From NCBI GenBank assembly GCA_023459055.1, contig JAEWVR010000009.1, positions 62,001 to 126,000 of the forward strand: DNA of 64,000 nucleotides. The letters run 5' to 3'. The notes beneath the pieces are model-generated. The model saw only the letters and a program-made list of their open reading frames with translations. It was not told the origin of the DNA and ran no database searches. Below are positions 47,201-56,000 of this stretch, in pieces. Origin of the DNA: Fibrobacterota bacterium (GTDB lineage: Bacteria; Fibrobacterota; Chitinivibrionia; Chitinivibrionales; Chitinispirillaceae). Position numbers and translations under genes: made by a program. Positions within the stretch are counted from its first letter, which is position 1. Every line of letters starts with the position of its first letter.

Positions 47201-47597
47201 TCACGATGATGATGAACTTGCGCTGAGTTACTACAATACACTTACCACATGGATCAATATCGACAAACTGCTTTCACTTTTTGGAATCGGGAGAGCTGAT
47301 CTTTACACATTGGAAGACAGCGACATCGCCGAGGCTGTACGACGAATCGCACGGCGAATGCCGTCGTATGTCACGGTAAAAGATGTAAAATACCGCTGGG
47401 GTCATGGTCAGGAAGATATTTATCCTGTTGCCCAGATTGAAAAGCTATGGGGTGACATGAGCGCCCTGCCGGATCTTAAATGCGGTTATCTTGCAGTCTC
47501 CCGTATTCGTGGTCAACAGCTTAAAGACCCATCACAACTTGATGCCTGGATTACTGACGGCAGCAGAGATTTTGTCGCATCACTTTGCAAATTTTAA
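44268..47597 (+). CDS. GHMP kinase-like / UDPGP-type pyrophosphorylase fusion
   Basis: The 1109-residue protein combines two enzyme halves. Residues ~180-640 resemble a fucokinase-type GHMP kinase: VRMDLTHSAWSDIFFLG, KGSRLAVSTNLLGSM and the hallmark GGSGGGWQDSGGIWNG, then GGMSGGGMGMF. Residues ~735-1105 resemble a UDPGP-family pyrophosphorylase: ILCLAAGVGSRWTKGAGVIK, LHNIDTLGTDISP and HVDDRGGGLARI. Bacteroides FKP has the same two activities in the opposite order. I infer a bifunctional salvage enzyme for a sugar such as fucose; the N-terminal ~180 residues are helical and unassigned. A clear terminator follows. Confidence 0.7.
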   Translation: MNQFIDTIISTDPLVRNRPFHDLCSNKSTSDLLKSFHELDIFRKSTPNLYERVRACIFLYAGYRFFLQKSKDICQTGIIPVEGYNGILKRNYEKSIDLFNYELRSKGANSNIFSCLAESYHHLTFQILADQVRKSVRSSKGNQWMFRVGHYEEHPLRVHPKMLHRSCKNELFPLLQEKTPVRMDLTHSAWSDIFFLGMDYPEGARVINVSIDLGVFGRDKEVKAPLETYFRVITEPVIRLTSLDLKATKDITELSDLFNFGNDYLSLIKAAIIASGVIPPSFEGTNNQIKDILGKIVSPGFGIELVTKVNDIPKGSRLAVSTNLLGSMISLLMRVTRQTQSLEGLLTEQERRLIASRAILGEWLGGSGGGWQDSGGIWNGVKAIEGTLAKEGDLEYGVSRGCLLPRHHVLDNSRLHEKFEERLSSSLVLMHGGMASNVGPILEMVTEKYLLRSVNEWAGRQETNSIYEEMLEILKKGDIKGLASLTTRNFNGPIKSIIPAATNHFTETIIAKAKDVLGDDYWGFLMLGGMSGGGMGMFVNPAIYSAAKEKILHILRETKDSMDEYLPFAMQPVVYDFRINHNGSAAKLFTKNEAILTDAYYSLHIPLLVNANPKKLSEIRKKEIDIATATNTGSEASFQMLRSMVCKFFTFTTENGTDTNAHNEETEQIKKENGFDYIQHEQIRQDLIKGRIGIARNRLPAETIIEDVDKSDITILSDLRDTEQSGLDLISSGKIAILCLAAGVGSRWTKGAGVIKALNPCIEIYGRHRSFLEIHLAKARKTGLSCNRSIPFIVATSYLTHKPIERMLSSNGNYGYNGKVYLSPGRSIGQRFIPMERDLRFLWEEMAQEQLDENKQKVRDALREALIDWARKNGEGSDYIENIPQQRLSPLGHWYEIPNMLRNGVLAKMLKENPGLEHIMLHNIDTLGTDISPGALNYHVLSGNALTFEVIPRHVDDRGGGLARINGKVRLLEGLAQPHDDDELALSYYNTLTTWINIDKLLSLFGIGRADLYTLEDSDIAEAVRRIARRMPSYVTVKDVKYRWGHGQEDIYPVAQIEKLWGDMSALPDLKCGYLAVSRIRGQQLKDPSQLDAWITDGSRDFVASLCKF

Positions 47598-47645
47598 CAC
47601 GTACATCACAATTGCAGTTTTATCATAGGTGATCAGGCCCGGAAG

Positions 47646-47685
47646 AAAACTAAATCCCCAACATTGATGCCGGGGATTTAGTTTT
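47646..47685. terminator. Bidirectional terminator
   Basis: Perfect 14-bp stem (AAAACTAAATCCCC / GGGGATTTAGTTTT) with a 12-nt loop and A/T-rich ends on both sides. It serves the convergent genes ending at 47597 and 47691. Confidence 0.88.
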
Positions 47686-47690
47686 AAAAG

Positions 47691-48848
47691 TTACGAAGCG
47701 TATACACCAAGTGTCTGATCTGCGATCAGATCCCATGAGAATGATTTTTCCACAGCCTGACGACCGTTGCTGCCCATCCATCGGGCGTGGTCAAAGTTTG
47801 CAAAGGTTGATCCGATTCCCCATGCAATTGATTCAGGGTTAGCGTAAACTTTAAAACCATTAACATTATGCCATACGAATTCTGTCCCATTATGCGTTGC
47901 AACAACCGGTTTTCCAGCAGCCCACGCTTCAAGAACTACAATACCGAAAGGTTCATTTCTGCTTGGAACCACAACGACATCACAAGCCTTATAGATATCA
48001 ACAAGCTCTCCGCGGGAAAATGCACCGTAGAATCTGCATGCATGCGCTACACCAAGATTCCTGGCAGTCTGTTCGATCTGCCCTTTCATGTCACCTTCAC
48101 CGGAAATAATAAATTTCGCATTCGGGTGGAACTTAAGGATGTATGGAATCGCTGAAACAAGAAGATCCGGTCCTTTTTGTGTACTGAGTCTGCCTACAAA
48201 TAACGCTGTCGGGTCCATTGGCCCAATGCCATACCGGGCTTTGATCTGACCGGGATCAACAAAACCGTTGAACTGCTGGTAGGAGATACCATTTGCTATG
48301 ACATTGGCTTTCCAGTCAGGAACATTGTAAATCCATTGTATTTCGTTTTTCAGGAGCTGAGAAACGGTAATGACTTTATCGGCACAAAATGTTCCATGAC
48401 GTTCATGATCCATAATCCGCTGAGCACGACCTTTATAAAAGTTATTGCCGCAGCGTCCATATTCTGTTGAGTGCATTGTGATAACACCCTTGCGTCCCCG
48501 CCCCTGCTTGATCCAGACCATTGCATTTGATGCCATCCAGTCATGGGCATGAACAATATCAAAATGACCACCCATGTAATGTTCCTGATGATACACTGCA
48601 TCAACAAATGCTCTGCACATATTATTTACATCATCAACAATATCTGCGCTTCCGGTATATGGAACGCGATGGTAATGAACACCATGAATGTTGTCATATT
48701 GCCAGTCCCCATTCCACCTCATTCTGGTAAAAACATGGACTTCATTTCCCTTTCGTTCAAGTGCAGCGGCAAGTTCTGTCACATGAACTGCAACTCCACC
48801 AAGAGAAACCGAATGAAGCGATTCCCAGGCAAGCATAGCAATACGCAT
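47691..48848 (-). CDS. GT4 glycosyltransferase (glycogen synthase-like)
   Basis: The 385-residue protein is a GT-B enzyme of family GT4: N-terminal LAWESLHSVSLGGVAVHVTE with the Gly-rich donor loop, DIVHAHDWMASNAMV, ALFVGRLSTQKGPDLL (start of the second Rossmann fold) and the E-x7-E motif in SRNEPFGIVVLEAWAAG. The N-terminus is like archaeal and bacterial GT4 glycogen synthases and trehalose or mannosyl transferases. RBS AAGGGAG. Its convergent neighbours make nucleotide sugars, which could supply its donor. Confidence 0.9.
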   Translation of the reverse strand: MRIAMLAWESLHSVSLGGVAVHVTELAAALERKGNEVHVFTRMRWNGDWQYDNIHGVHYHRVPYTGSADIVDDVNNMCRAFVDAVYHQEHYMGGHFDIVHAHDWMASNAMVWIKQGRGRKGVITMHSTEYGRCGNNFYKGRAQRIMDHERHGTFCADKVITVSQLLKNEIQWIYNVPDWKANVIANGISYQQFNGFVDPGQIKARYGIGPMDPTALFVGRLSTQKGPDLLVSAIPYILKFHPNAKFIISGEGDMKGQIEQTARNLGVAHACRFYGAFSRGELVDIYKACDVVVVPSRNEPFGIVVLEAWAAGKPVVATHNGTEFVWHNVNGFKVYANPESIAWGIGSTFANFDHARWMGSNGRQAVEKSFSWDLIADQTLGVYAS

Positions 48849-49225
48849 AGTACAACTCCCTTCACAAATTCAGAATGTAGAAAAAACGATCCTGCGGGAT
48901 ATAAGACGAGCAGGAGATTAACCAGAGAGGACGAGTTCAAATTCAAGGAAGTACAGCAATTATCCAGTCTGTGTATTTTCAAGATAATTAATGTATTGGG
49001 GGGTTGTCAAATTGGAGGGGCAGGAAAGAAGTGACAAGTAGCAGAGTAGCAAGTAGAAAGTGACAAGACAATTAGGGGACTGCAATAAATCAGATGCCAA
49101 TTATGTTTAAAAGGTAGAATACCACAGTTAAAAAGTGATCATATAACTTTTACACAAAAAATATACCTTGGTCAAATTATGACATTGTCGACAACTGTTT
49201 CCCCACTTCCCACTCTGGTCACCCG
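48849..49225. other. Repeat-bearing intergenic gap
   Basis: Contains a heptamer-type block at 49033-49070 (CAAGTAGCAGAGTAGCAAGTAG) and a GTCACCCGTCACTTCC stretch at 49218-49234. No gene is supported. Confidence 0.5.
49033..49070. repeat. CAAGTAG-type heptamer block, copy 2
   Basis: Degenerate units ACAAGTAG, AGAGTAG, CAAGTAG and AAAGTGA, of the same kind as at 29472 and in recC. About 38 bp. Confidence 0.55.
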
Positions 49226-49630
49226 TCACTTCCTCCCCCTATCCATTGCAACCGCGGCAAAAAGTACAGCTACTGATACAAACAACAGTATCCACCCCCA
49301 CTGCATCGAGTATACTGATTTGAAACTGGCTTTAAAAAAACTGTTCCCTAAGGTGAAATCATCTATTTGTCCATTTAGTATGAACAGGTGATAGAACAGT
49401 GTAAGTGTAGCAAGGATTGCAGGTAACCAGAGAAGTTTGACTTTACCAAAAAAGGTAATCACTCCTGACAGGAATCCAAGCATTAAAAGTAAAACACCAG
49501 CTCCGCTCCACTTTGCTATAAACGACATATCACCGCCAAAAGGCTTGTTCACCACTGGAGTAAATACTGAAATTATTAATAGGATAGATCCGATAAATCC
49601 GATCAGGTTGTTTCTTTTTGTGACATCCAT
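49226..49630 (-). CDS. Small four-helix membrane protein
   Basis: The 134-residue protein has four hydrophobic segments: IGFIGSILLIISVFTPVV, GAGVLLLMLGFLSGVITFF, LLWLPAILATLTLFYHLFIL and WILLFVSVAVLFAAVAM. The last ends in a basic tail (MDRGRK), which suggests the C-terminus is cytoplasmic. No family is recognised with confidence; several similar orphan proteins occur in bacteria. It is monocistronic and ends in a repeat-bearing gap. Function unknown. Confidence 0.65.
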   Translation of the reverse strand: MDVTKRNNLIGFIGSILLIISVFTPVVNKPFGGDMSFIAKWSGAGVLLLMLGFLSGVITFFGKVKLLWLPAILATLTLFYHLFILNGQIDDFTLGNSFFKASFKSVYSMQWGWILLFVSVAVLFAAVAMDRGRK

Positions 49631-49818
49631 TTTTTTTGTTCCTGTAATGATTTCTTGAATGTTAAAAATTTAAAAAAGAAAATAATTAAACGGAATGAAT
49701 GCTGAAGAGAAAAATAACGAGTGATTTGAATTCTAATACCATTCCGGGGTCAGATCGTAAGGAAGAAGGGATTTCTTTCGACAAGGTAAGCCCCCTCAAC
49801 TACAGCCAGGTAGCAGGT

Positions 49819-49865
49819 TTCACTCCCCCTCTCCATCAAAATGGAGAGGGGGTCGGGGGGTGAGG
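49819..49865. repeat. Palindromic repeat, well-formed copy
   Basis: Hairpin 49825-49852 (CCCCCTCTCCAT / ATGGAGAGGGGG) followed by TCGGGGGGTGAGG, same design as 15021 and 16121. The other parts of 49631-49968 show nothing else. Confidence 0.7.
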
Positions 49866-49968
49866 CATCTCCCGCCAGTAAACCGGACAACCCACTTGTG
49901 AGTATCATATTCAGAATAGTATCTTACTAAAAATAATCACCTGATCACCTTAAAATGTAGGTTTCGGA

Positions 49969-52617
49969 ATGAATAAAAGCGTATATGCTGATCTCCTTAA
50001 TGAAATTATACAAGCTCACACTGATAAAGATTGTTTCCATATCAAACGTAATGGCCGATATACAACCTGGAAATATCGCGACTTCAACAATGACCTTAAT
50101 GCACTTACAGATAATCTAAAAAAACATGGACTTAAAAAAGGTACCAATGGTATTGTCATCGGTGAAAACTCTCCGGAATGGGTTATTGCCTATCATGCAA
50201 TACTCCTTACTGGTGCTTGTACGGTTCCAGTAGATCCTAATATTCCACCAGCAGAGATAGAATCAATTCTTTCTATTACAGAAGCAAAGGTGGTTTTTTG
50301 TTCCAAGGTTTATATTAACCTGTTCCGGACTTTAAAAGACCAGTATCCGTTCCTTGAAAAGATTATTGTGCTTGAACCTGATTATGCTGAAAAAGAACCG
50401 ACCTTTAAAAAAATTGTCAGTCAGGGTAATGCCAATAAAAGTGCATTTTCGATAAATTTTGCCCCTGATGATCCCATGGTGATCATTTTCACCTCAGGTA
50501 CAACGGGTAAAGCAAAAGGGGTCGTCCTCTGCCAGAAGAATTTTACGGTGGTGACCCGCTATGGTATTCCCCGTATGAAATTATCATCAGTTGATACAGT
50601 TTGTGCAGTGCTCCCGCTGCATCATGTTTTCGGTTTCGCAGCGTGCATTGCCGGTCCGATTCTGGCAGGAATGGATGTGGTGTTTGTCCCTCAGCTGAAG
50701 GGACCGCTTATCCTTGAGGCGCTTCAGGATAAAGGCGTAACAATGCTTCCCGCAGTTCCGAAAATGATCGCTCTTTTCTATGAAAGCATTATGCACAATG
50801 TCAAGAAAAAAGGACCAATGGTACAATCAATGTTTGCAGGAATGAAAACGATCTCAGCAACCGTTGGTGAGACACTTGGCGGTGGATTCAGACGGAAACT
50901 TTTCATGTCAGTTCATAGCAGTTTCGGTGGAAAACTTAAGGTAATTGTTTCCGGCGGAGCGGCACTCAACAAAAAATACTGGAACGGATTTCGTCAACTT
51001 GGATTTAATATCGTCGAAGGCTACGGGCTAACCGAGACGTTTGGCCCCATAACTCTCTGCCCTCTCAATAATCCAAAGCTTGGATCTGTCGGCCCCATAC
51101 TTGGTGAGAATGAAATAAAGATTGCCGATCAGGATGCAAACGGCCGCGGCGAAATTCTTCTACGGGGAAATTGTGTATTCAAAGGGTATTATAAGAATCA
51201 GACAATTACCAATGAAGTACTTGACAGTAATGGATGGTTTCATACAGGAGACCTCGGTTACCTCGATAAGGAGGGTTTTCTCTTTATCAACGGTCGCAAA
51301 AAGGATGTTATTGTTCTTGACACAGGTAAAAATGTCTACCCTGATGAACTTGAAGATTACTACGGAACATCACCGATGATCGAAGAGATAGGAATATTCG
51401 GTATTAAGCAGGATGAAGGAGAAGTTGTTGCAGCAGCCATCGTTCCATCACCGGAAGTCCGCAAGAATAGTTCTCTTATGCAGGCATCTGATATGCTCTT
51501 TGAGGAACTGAACAGACTTGGAAAAGGGCAGCCGATACACAGAAAAATCTCCGATTTCGTGACAGTGTTTACTCCTTTGCCACGAACGACAACAAAAAAA
51601 CTCAAGAAACCTGAACTGGTTAAACTTTATAATTCAATAAAACGTAAGACAAATGTCAAAGGGGTACCGGAGCAACTTTCTGTCGTTGAAGTTGTCCTGA
51701 TGCAGACCGAGGAATTTGCAAAAATCGTAGATTGTATTCTGCATGTTGCGCCAAAACTGGATCGAAATATTATTACACCGCGGTCGCATCTTGAAATAGA
51801 TCTTGGCCTTGAATCATTCGACAAGATCGACCTTCTGAGCTGCACCGAAAAACAGTTTAAAGTGAGTATTCCTGAATCGATTTTCAGCCGCATGGAAACA
51901 GTCAACGATCTTGTTTCATTTATGCGCGATCAGAAGTTCTATGGTATTCAACCGGCGATGGATCGAGTGCTCAGCCTGCGTGACAGAATTCTTGGGGATC
52001 AGATTGATTTTCCTCTATTACCGAAAAGCTCTGTGCTTAAGCAGGTTGCATTACCAGTGATCCGCGGATTTGTTTCCGGTGCCAATCAGTTCTCCGCACA
52101 AAACGTTGATATCCTGCATACTATCTCGTCTCCTCTCATTTTTATTTCGAATCATAGTAATATTCTTGATGCATTCTGGATACTGCATTCAATCCCTGAA
52201 GCACAAAGAAGAGAGACCTATTTTATTGCAGAACCAAATGAAAAATACCCAAAAATTCCCTACTCATTCCTTGATGAGCACATTATCAATGTCGAACCAC
52301 CTAACGATCCGATTCAGGTGGTAAAAGTGTCACTGTCGATTATTCGTAACAAGCGTAATCTCATCGTATTTCCCGAGGGTCAGATTGCAAAAAATCCTAC
52401 TGCTGGACCATTTAAATCAGCAGTAAGTCTTCTTGTCAGGGAAACCGGTGCAACAATAGTTCCTGTTAATGTTGACAGTAAGCAAAACAGCTGCAGGGTG
52501 ATATTTGGCACTCCATTCTCAGTACCGGAGTTACTATCCCGAAATACTATCAGCAGGAGTGCATCCCCGGATGAGATTTCAGATTATTTACGATCTGTTG
52601 TTGTTGGGTTGAAGTGA
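49969..52617 (+). CDS. Acyl-CoA synthetase / ACP / acyltransferase fusion
   Basis: The 882-residue protein combines three functions. The AMP-binding ligase (~1-560) has the P-loop IFTSGTTGKAKGV (~175), GYGLTETFGP and TGDLGYLD. A carrier domain (~580-660) has the phosphopantetheine Ser in LGLESFDKIDLL (~617). A PlsC-type acyltransferase (~690-880) has H-x4-D in ISNHSNILDAFW (~727) and FPEGQIAKNPTAG. The order differs from E. coli Aas, whose acyltransferase comes first. It may activate free fatty acids and transfer them to lysophospholipid through its own carrier domain. Confidence 0.85.
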   Translation: MNKSVYADLLNEIIQAHTDKDCFHIKRNGRYTTWKYRDFNNDLNALTDNLKKHGLKKGTNGIVIGENSPEWVIAYHAILLTGACTVPVDPNIPPAEIESILSITEAKVVFCSKVYINLFRTLKDQYPFLEKIIVLEPDYAEKEPTFKKIVSQGNANKSAFSINFAPDDPMVIIFTSGTTGKAKGVVLCQKNFTVVTRYGIPRMKLSSVDTVCAVLPLHHVFGFAACIAGPILAGMDVVFVPQLKGPLILEALQDKGVTMLPAVPKMIALFYESIMHNVKKKGPMVQSMFAGMKTISATVGETLGGGFRRKLFMSVHSSFGGKLKVIVSGGAALNKKYWNGFRQLGFNIVEGYGLTETFGPITLCPLNNPKLGSVGPILGENEIKIADQDANGRGEILLRGNCVFKGYYKNQTITNEVLDSNGWFHTGDLGYLDKEGFLFINGRKKDVIVLDTGKNVYPDELEDYYGTSPMIEEIGIFGIKQDEGEVVAAAIVPSPEVRKNSSLMQASDMLFEELNRLGKGQPIHRKISDFVTVFTPLPRTTTKKLKKPELVKLYNSIKRKTNVKGVPEQLSVVEVVLMQTEEFAKIVDCILHVAPKLDRNIITPRSHLEIDLGLESFDKIDLLSCTEKQFKVSIPESIFSRMETVNDLVSFMRDQKFYGIQPAMDRVLSLRDRILGDQIDFPLLPKSSVLKQVALPVIRGFVSGANQFSAQNVDILHTISSPLIFISNHSNILDAFWILHSIPEAQRRETYFIAEPNEKYPKIPYSFLDEHIINVEPPNDPIQVVKVSLSIIRNKRNLIVFPEGQIAKNPTAGPFKSAVSLLVRETGATIVPVNVDSKQNSCRVIFGTPFSVPELLSRNTISRSASPDEISDYLRSVVVGLK

Positions 52618-52619
52618 CT

Positions 52620-52680
52620 TGCCCCCTCCCTGACCCCTCCCGCGCTCAAGGCCGCGCGACCTCCCCCGTAGAGGGAGGTG
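52620..52680. repeat. GC-rich palindromic repeat after ligase gene
   Basis: TGCCCCCTCCCTGACCCCTCCCGCGC and GACCTCCCCCGTAGAGGGAGG, imperfect stem. It starts right after the stop codon and may terminate transcription. Confidence 0.5.
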
Positions 52681-52761
52681 TAATTGTTTTGAAATTAAAC
52701 AACTTACATTCCTTTGGGAGAGTACGTTCTTTTTATTATATTGATAAATAGCCATAATTCC

Positions 52762-52835
52762 GAACCCCGACTGTTAAGAAGGGGGTTCCTTGTTCCCATT
52801 TGGAAAGATAACCATCCCTTGCGATCAGGCCCCGG
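52762..52835. repeat. Dispersed 73-bp repeat, copy 2
   Basis: Partner of 22368-22440: CCCCGACTGTTAAG, GGGTTCC, GGAAAGATAACCATCCCTTG and CGATCAGGCCCCGG align in order. Confidence 0.55.
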
Positions 52836-52877
52836 ATTGAAATAAACTGCTAATGTTTTAGTTGCAACGTTTTGTTT

Positions 52878-52972
52878 AACCACAGAGAACACTGAGGACA
52901 CAGAGAAAAATGGTAATATAAATGTTTTTTCTATTTTTCTTTCCTCTGTGATCTCTGTGTCCTCTGTGGTTA
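52878..52972. repeat. CACAGAG-type inverted repeat
   Basis: AACCACAGAGAACACTGAGG on the left and CCTCTGTGATCTCTGTGTCC on the right pair around a T-rich loop. This motif is a widespread intergenic palindrome in environmental bacteria (from memory, unverified) and generates spurious open frames. Confidence 0.6.
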
Positions 52973-53058
52973 CTAACAATCCTTCTTGTTCTGAATTATT
53001 TTATGTTTGAAATCTATAGCAATTGTTTATTCTTTTGACAAGTTCCAGATCGACACAG

Positions 53059-56000
53059 ATGGCATTAAACCTTTATACCAGCAACCGAATCGAATCCCTG
53101 CTTCCAATTCTGGCAGATATTGTTCGACAACCACGAAAATCTATCTTTCAGGAAGAGGTAATAGTTGTACAGAGTCGCGGTATGGAACAGTGGTTGTCAC
53201 TGGAGATCGCCAAACAGTTAAAAATCAATGCATTTTGCAAATTTCCCTTCCCTACTGCCTTTTTCAATAAGCTGCTTAATGGAGATCACAAATTCAAAGG
53301 CGACCTTATCCCTTTTGACCCCGGACTGCTCACATGGCGTATTTTCAATCTGCTGCCATCACTGCTTGATGATCCGGCATTTTCTCAACTTCATTCGTAT
53401 CTGGTTGATAATAGAGATATTAAACTATTCCAGCTCTCGAAAAAAATTGCTGATATTTTCGATCAGTACACAATGTACCGAACAGACATGATCGAGCAGT
53501 GGGAGAAAAATAACGGTGACATATCGTGGCAAATGCTTCTGTGGCAAAAGCTGGCCATCAATGTTCCCGCGCATCGCCTTCATCTTAAAAATATGTTTAT
53601 CAATACGTTAAAGTCATCAGAGGGACATCCGGATCTTCCTGATCGAGTCTCGTTCTTTGGAATATCATCATTGCCGGTGTTTTTTACAGACATGATCGAG
53701 ATACTCGCTCAATTCATTGATATTAATTATTTTCTGTTAAATCCCTGCAGTGAATTCTGGGATGATATCATTTCTGAACGTGAACTCAACCACCTAAACC
53801 GCAAGCGTAAACGACTTCATAAAAAGGCTGTTGATACCACCATTGAACACTATGAAACACTTAATCCGTTGCTTAGCTCATTTGGGGCCTATGGACGGGA
53901 TTTCCTCGCCCGGCTCCACGGTGGAAACACAGACGAATCGTATACACTGGTGACTTCCGAATCGGATTCGCTTTTACAAAAAATTCAAAATCAGATAGTT
54001 ATGCCAACAGAAGTGATTTCGGAAACTCTTTCTCCAGCGGATTCATCAATACAGATTCACTCCTGTCACAGCAAACAGCGTGAGATTCAGGTGCTTCATG
54101 ACTTCCTGCTCGACAGCCTGAACACTAACCCCGATCTAAAACTCTCAGATATCGCCGTTATGGCACCCGAGATCGGAGAGTACTCGTTATACGTCTCAAA
54201 CGTCTTTAACGGCTCCAATGGGCCTCAAATGCAGTATACGATAACCGACAAGACGATTCAGGATTCTTCACCGGTATCTGTGACTTTTCTTGAGATTTTG
54301 GCATTGGTTACATCACGATTTACATATACATCAATAATTAACATATTGGAAAATGACGCAGTTAGAGAGAAATTTAACCTTTCGCTTGATGAGATTGTCC
54401 AGATCAAGAACTGGTTGACTGAGACACAGATCAACTGGGCGCGGGATTCAATGCATAAAGAATCACTTAAGCTTCCCCCTACCAGCGAAAACACCTGGAA
54501 ATCCGGTATCGATCATCTCCTGCTCGGATTTGTCATGCCTAAGTTGGATTCTGTTTTATATCAAGGTATTACCGGTAATGATGTAATAAGCTCCAGCACA
54601 TCGGCAGAAACGTTTGGCAAATTCTTAACCTTTTATAAATCAATTGAGGCTATCACTGCAACACTTTTAAAATCATATACTTTGGTTGATTGGGTCAGAA
54701 TTATCAATTCGATGATTACAACTTTTTTCGTTGATACCGAAACCACACAATCTGAACTATCGACTCTCACAAAGATCACTGAACGGCTGATCAGCTACAC
54801 ACAACACATTGAATCATCAACGCAAAATACTGATAATAAGCTTGTTATATCATTTGATGTCATCCTGGCATGGCTTAAAGGCGAGGTGGCATCAACGCGG
54901 ATCAGCCACGGATATATGAACGGTGGGATCACCTTCTGTTCACTGCTGCCGATGCGAGGTATTCCTTTTAAAATCATTTGCTTAATCGGTATGAACGAGA
55001 ACGTTTTTCCACGACGTTCAAGCGTAATGTCCTGGGATCTCATCGCAAGCCGCCCCCGAAAAGGTGACCGCTCCATTGAAATCGAAGACCGGTATGTATT
55101 TCTTGAAACGATCATGAGTGCCCGTGAGAAACTTTATATCAGTTACCTTGGACAGAATGAACATAATGAGCGGGTAGCGCATGCTTCGATATGTGTGGAG
55201 GAATTAGTTGGTTATGTGGGGGGGGTGGTAGCAGGTAGCAAGGAGCAAGTAGAAAGTAGGGGGAATCCAGAATTCAGTAGCCAGAATCCAGTAGGCAGTA
55301 GTAATGAGATAGGAATTGGGCTGGTTCGGAGGCATAAGCTGCATGCTTTTAATGTGGCCTATTTTAGAGACTTACACTCTCGCATAAACGCACACCCCCT
55401 TCAATCTCGCCTCCAGAATCCCACCTCGGCATGTGTTCCCAAGGGACTCCCGCAAGGGTACTTTGAAAATGATACTGGACCAATTGGTTCAAATTCTTCA
55501 AGTCCCCCTGCGGGGGATTTAGGGGGCGTGGTGTCAGGGGGCGTGAACACGAGTACAGATACAGACACTCTCTTCAGCTATAATACCCACGCTTACAAAA
55601 GCGCTATAACACAAATAAATTCAAAAGGTAATTATGATGATAAGCCTTTTATTATTCACGATATTCCCCTACCCGATGACCATAAGTTTGAAATTACCAT
55701 TAATGACCTGATTAAATTCTACAAGAATCCGTCTAAATACTTTCTCAACAATGTGTTACGTGTTGAATTCGCTTATCTGGAAGAAGCTGTGGATGATGTC
55801 GAGGCGTTTCGGCTTGATCATCTGGAGAGTTACGGTATCCGTCAACGGATCTTTGATGCAGTCTTTAATTCCAAGGGTTCTGAAAAAGAATTGTATGATT
55901 ATTATAACGCACTGAATTTATTGCCGCATGGACAACCAGGCTCAATCGAATTTGATAAGATCTACAAGGATGTTCAGTTTTTTTCCAGACGTGTTGCAGA

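Larger units (their letters stand above)
52618..53058. other. Gap packed with three repeat types
   Basis: Holds a GC-rich palindrome at 52620-52680, a 73-bp dispersed repeat at 52762-52835 and a CACAGAG-type inverted repeat at 52878-52972. The short recC leader follows. No gene is supported. Confidence 0.6.

Noticed and set aside
52704..52979. Minus-strand open frame beginning with TTEDTEITEE
   Set aside because: It is generated by the CACAGAG repeat and the 73-bp repeat; composition is not protein-like and there is no RBS.
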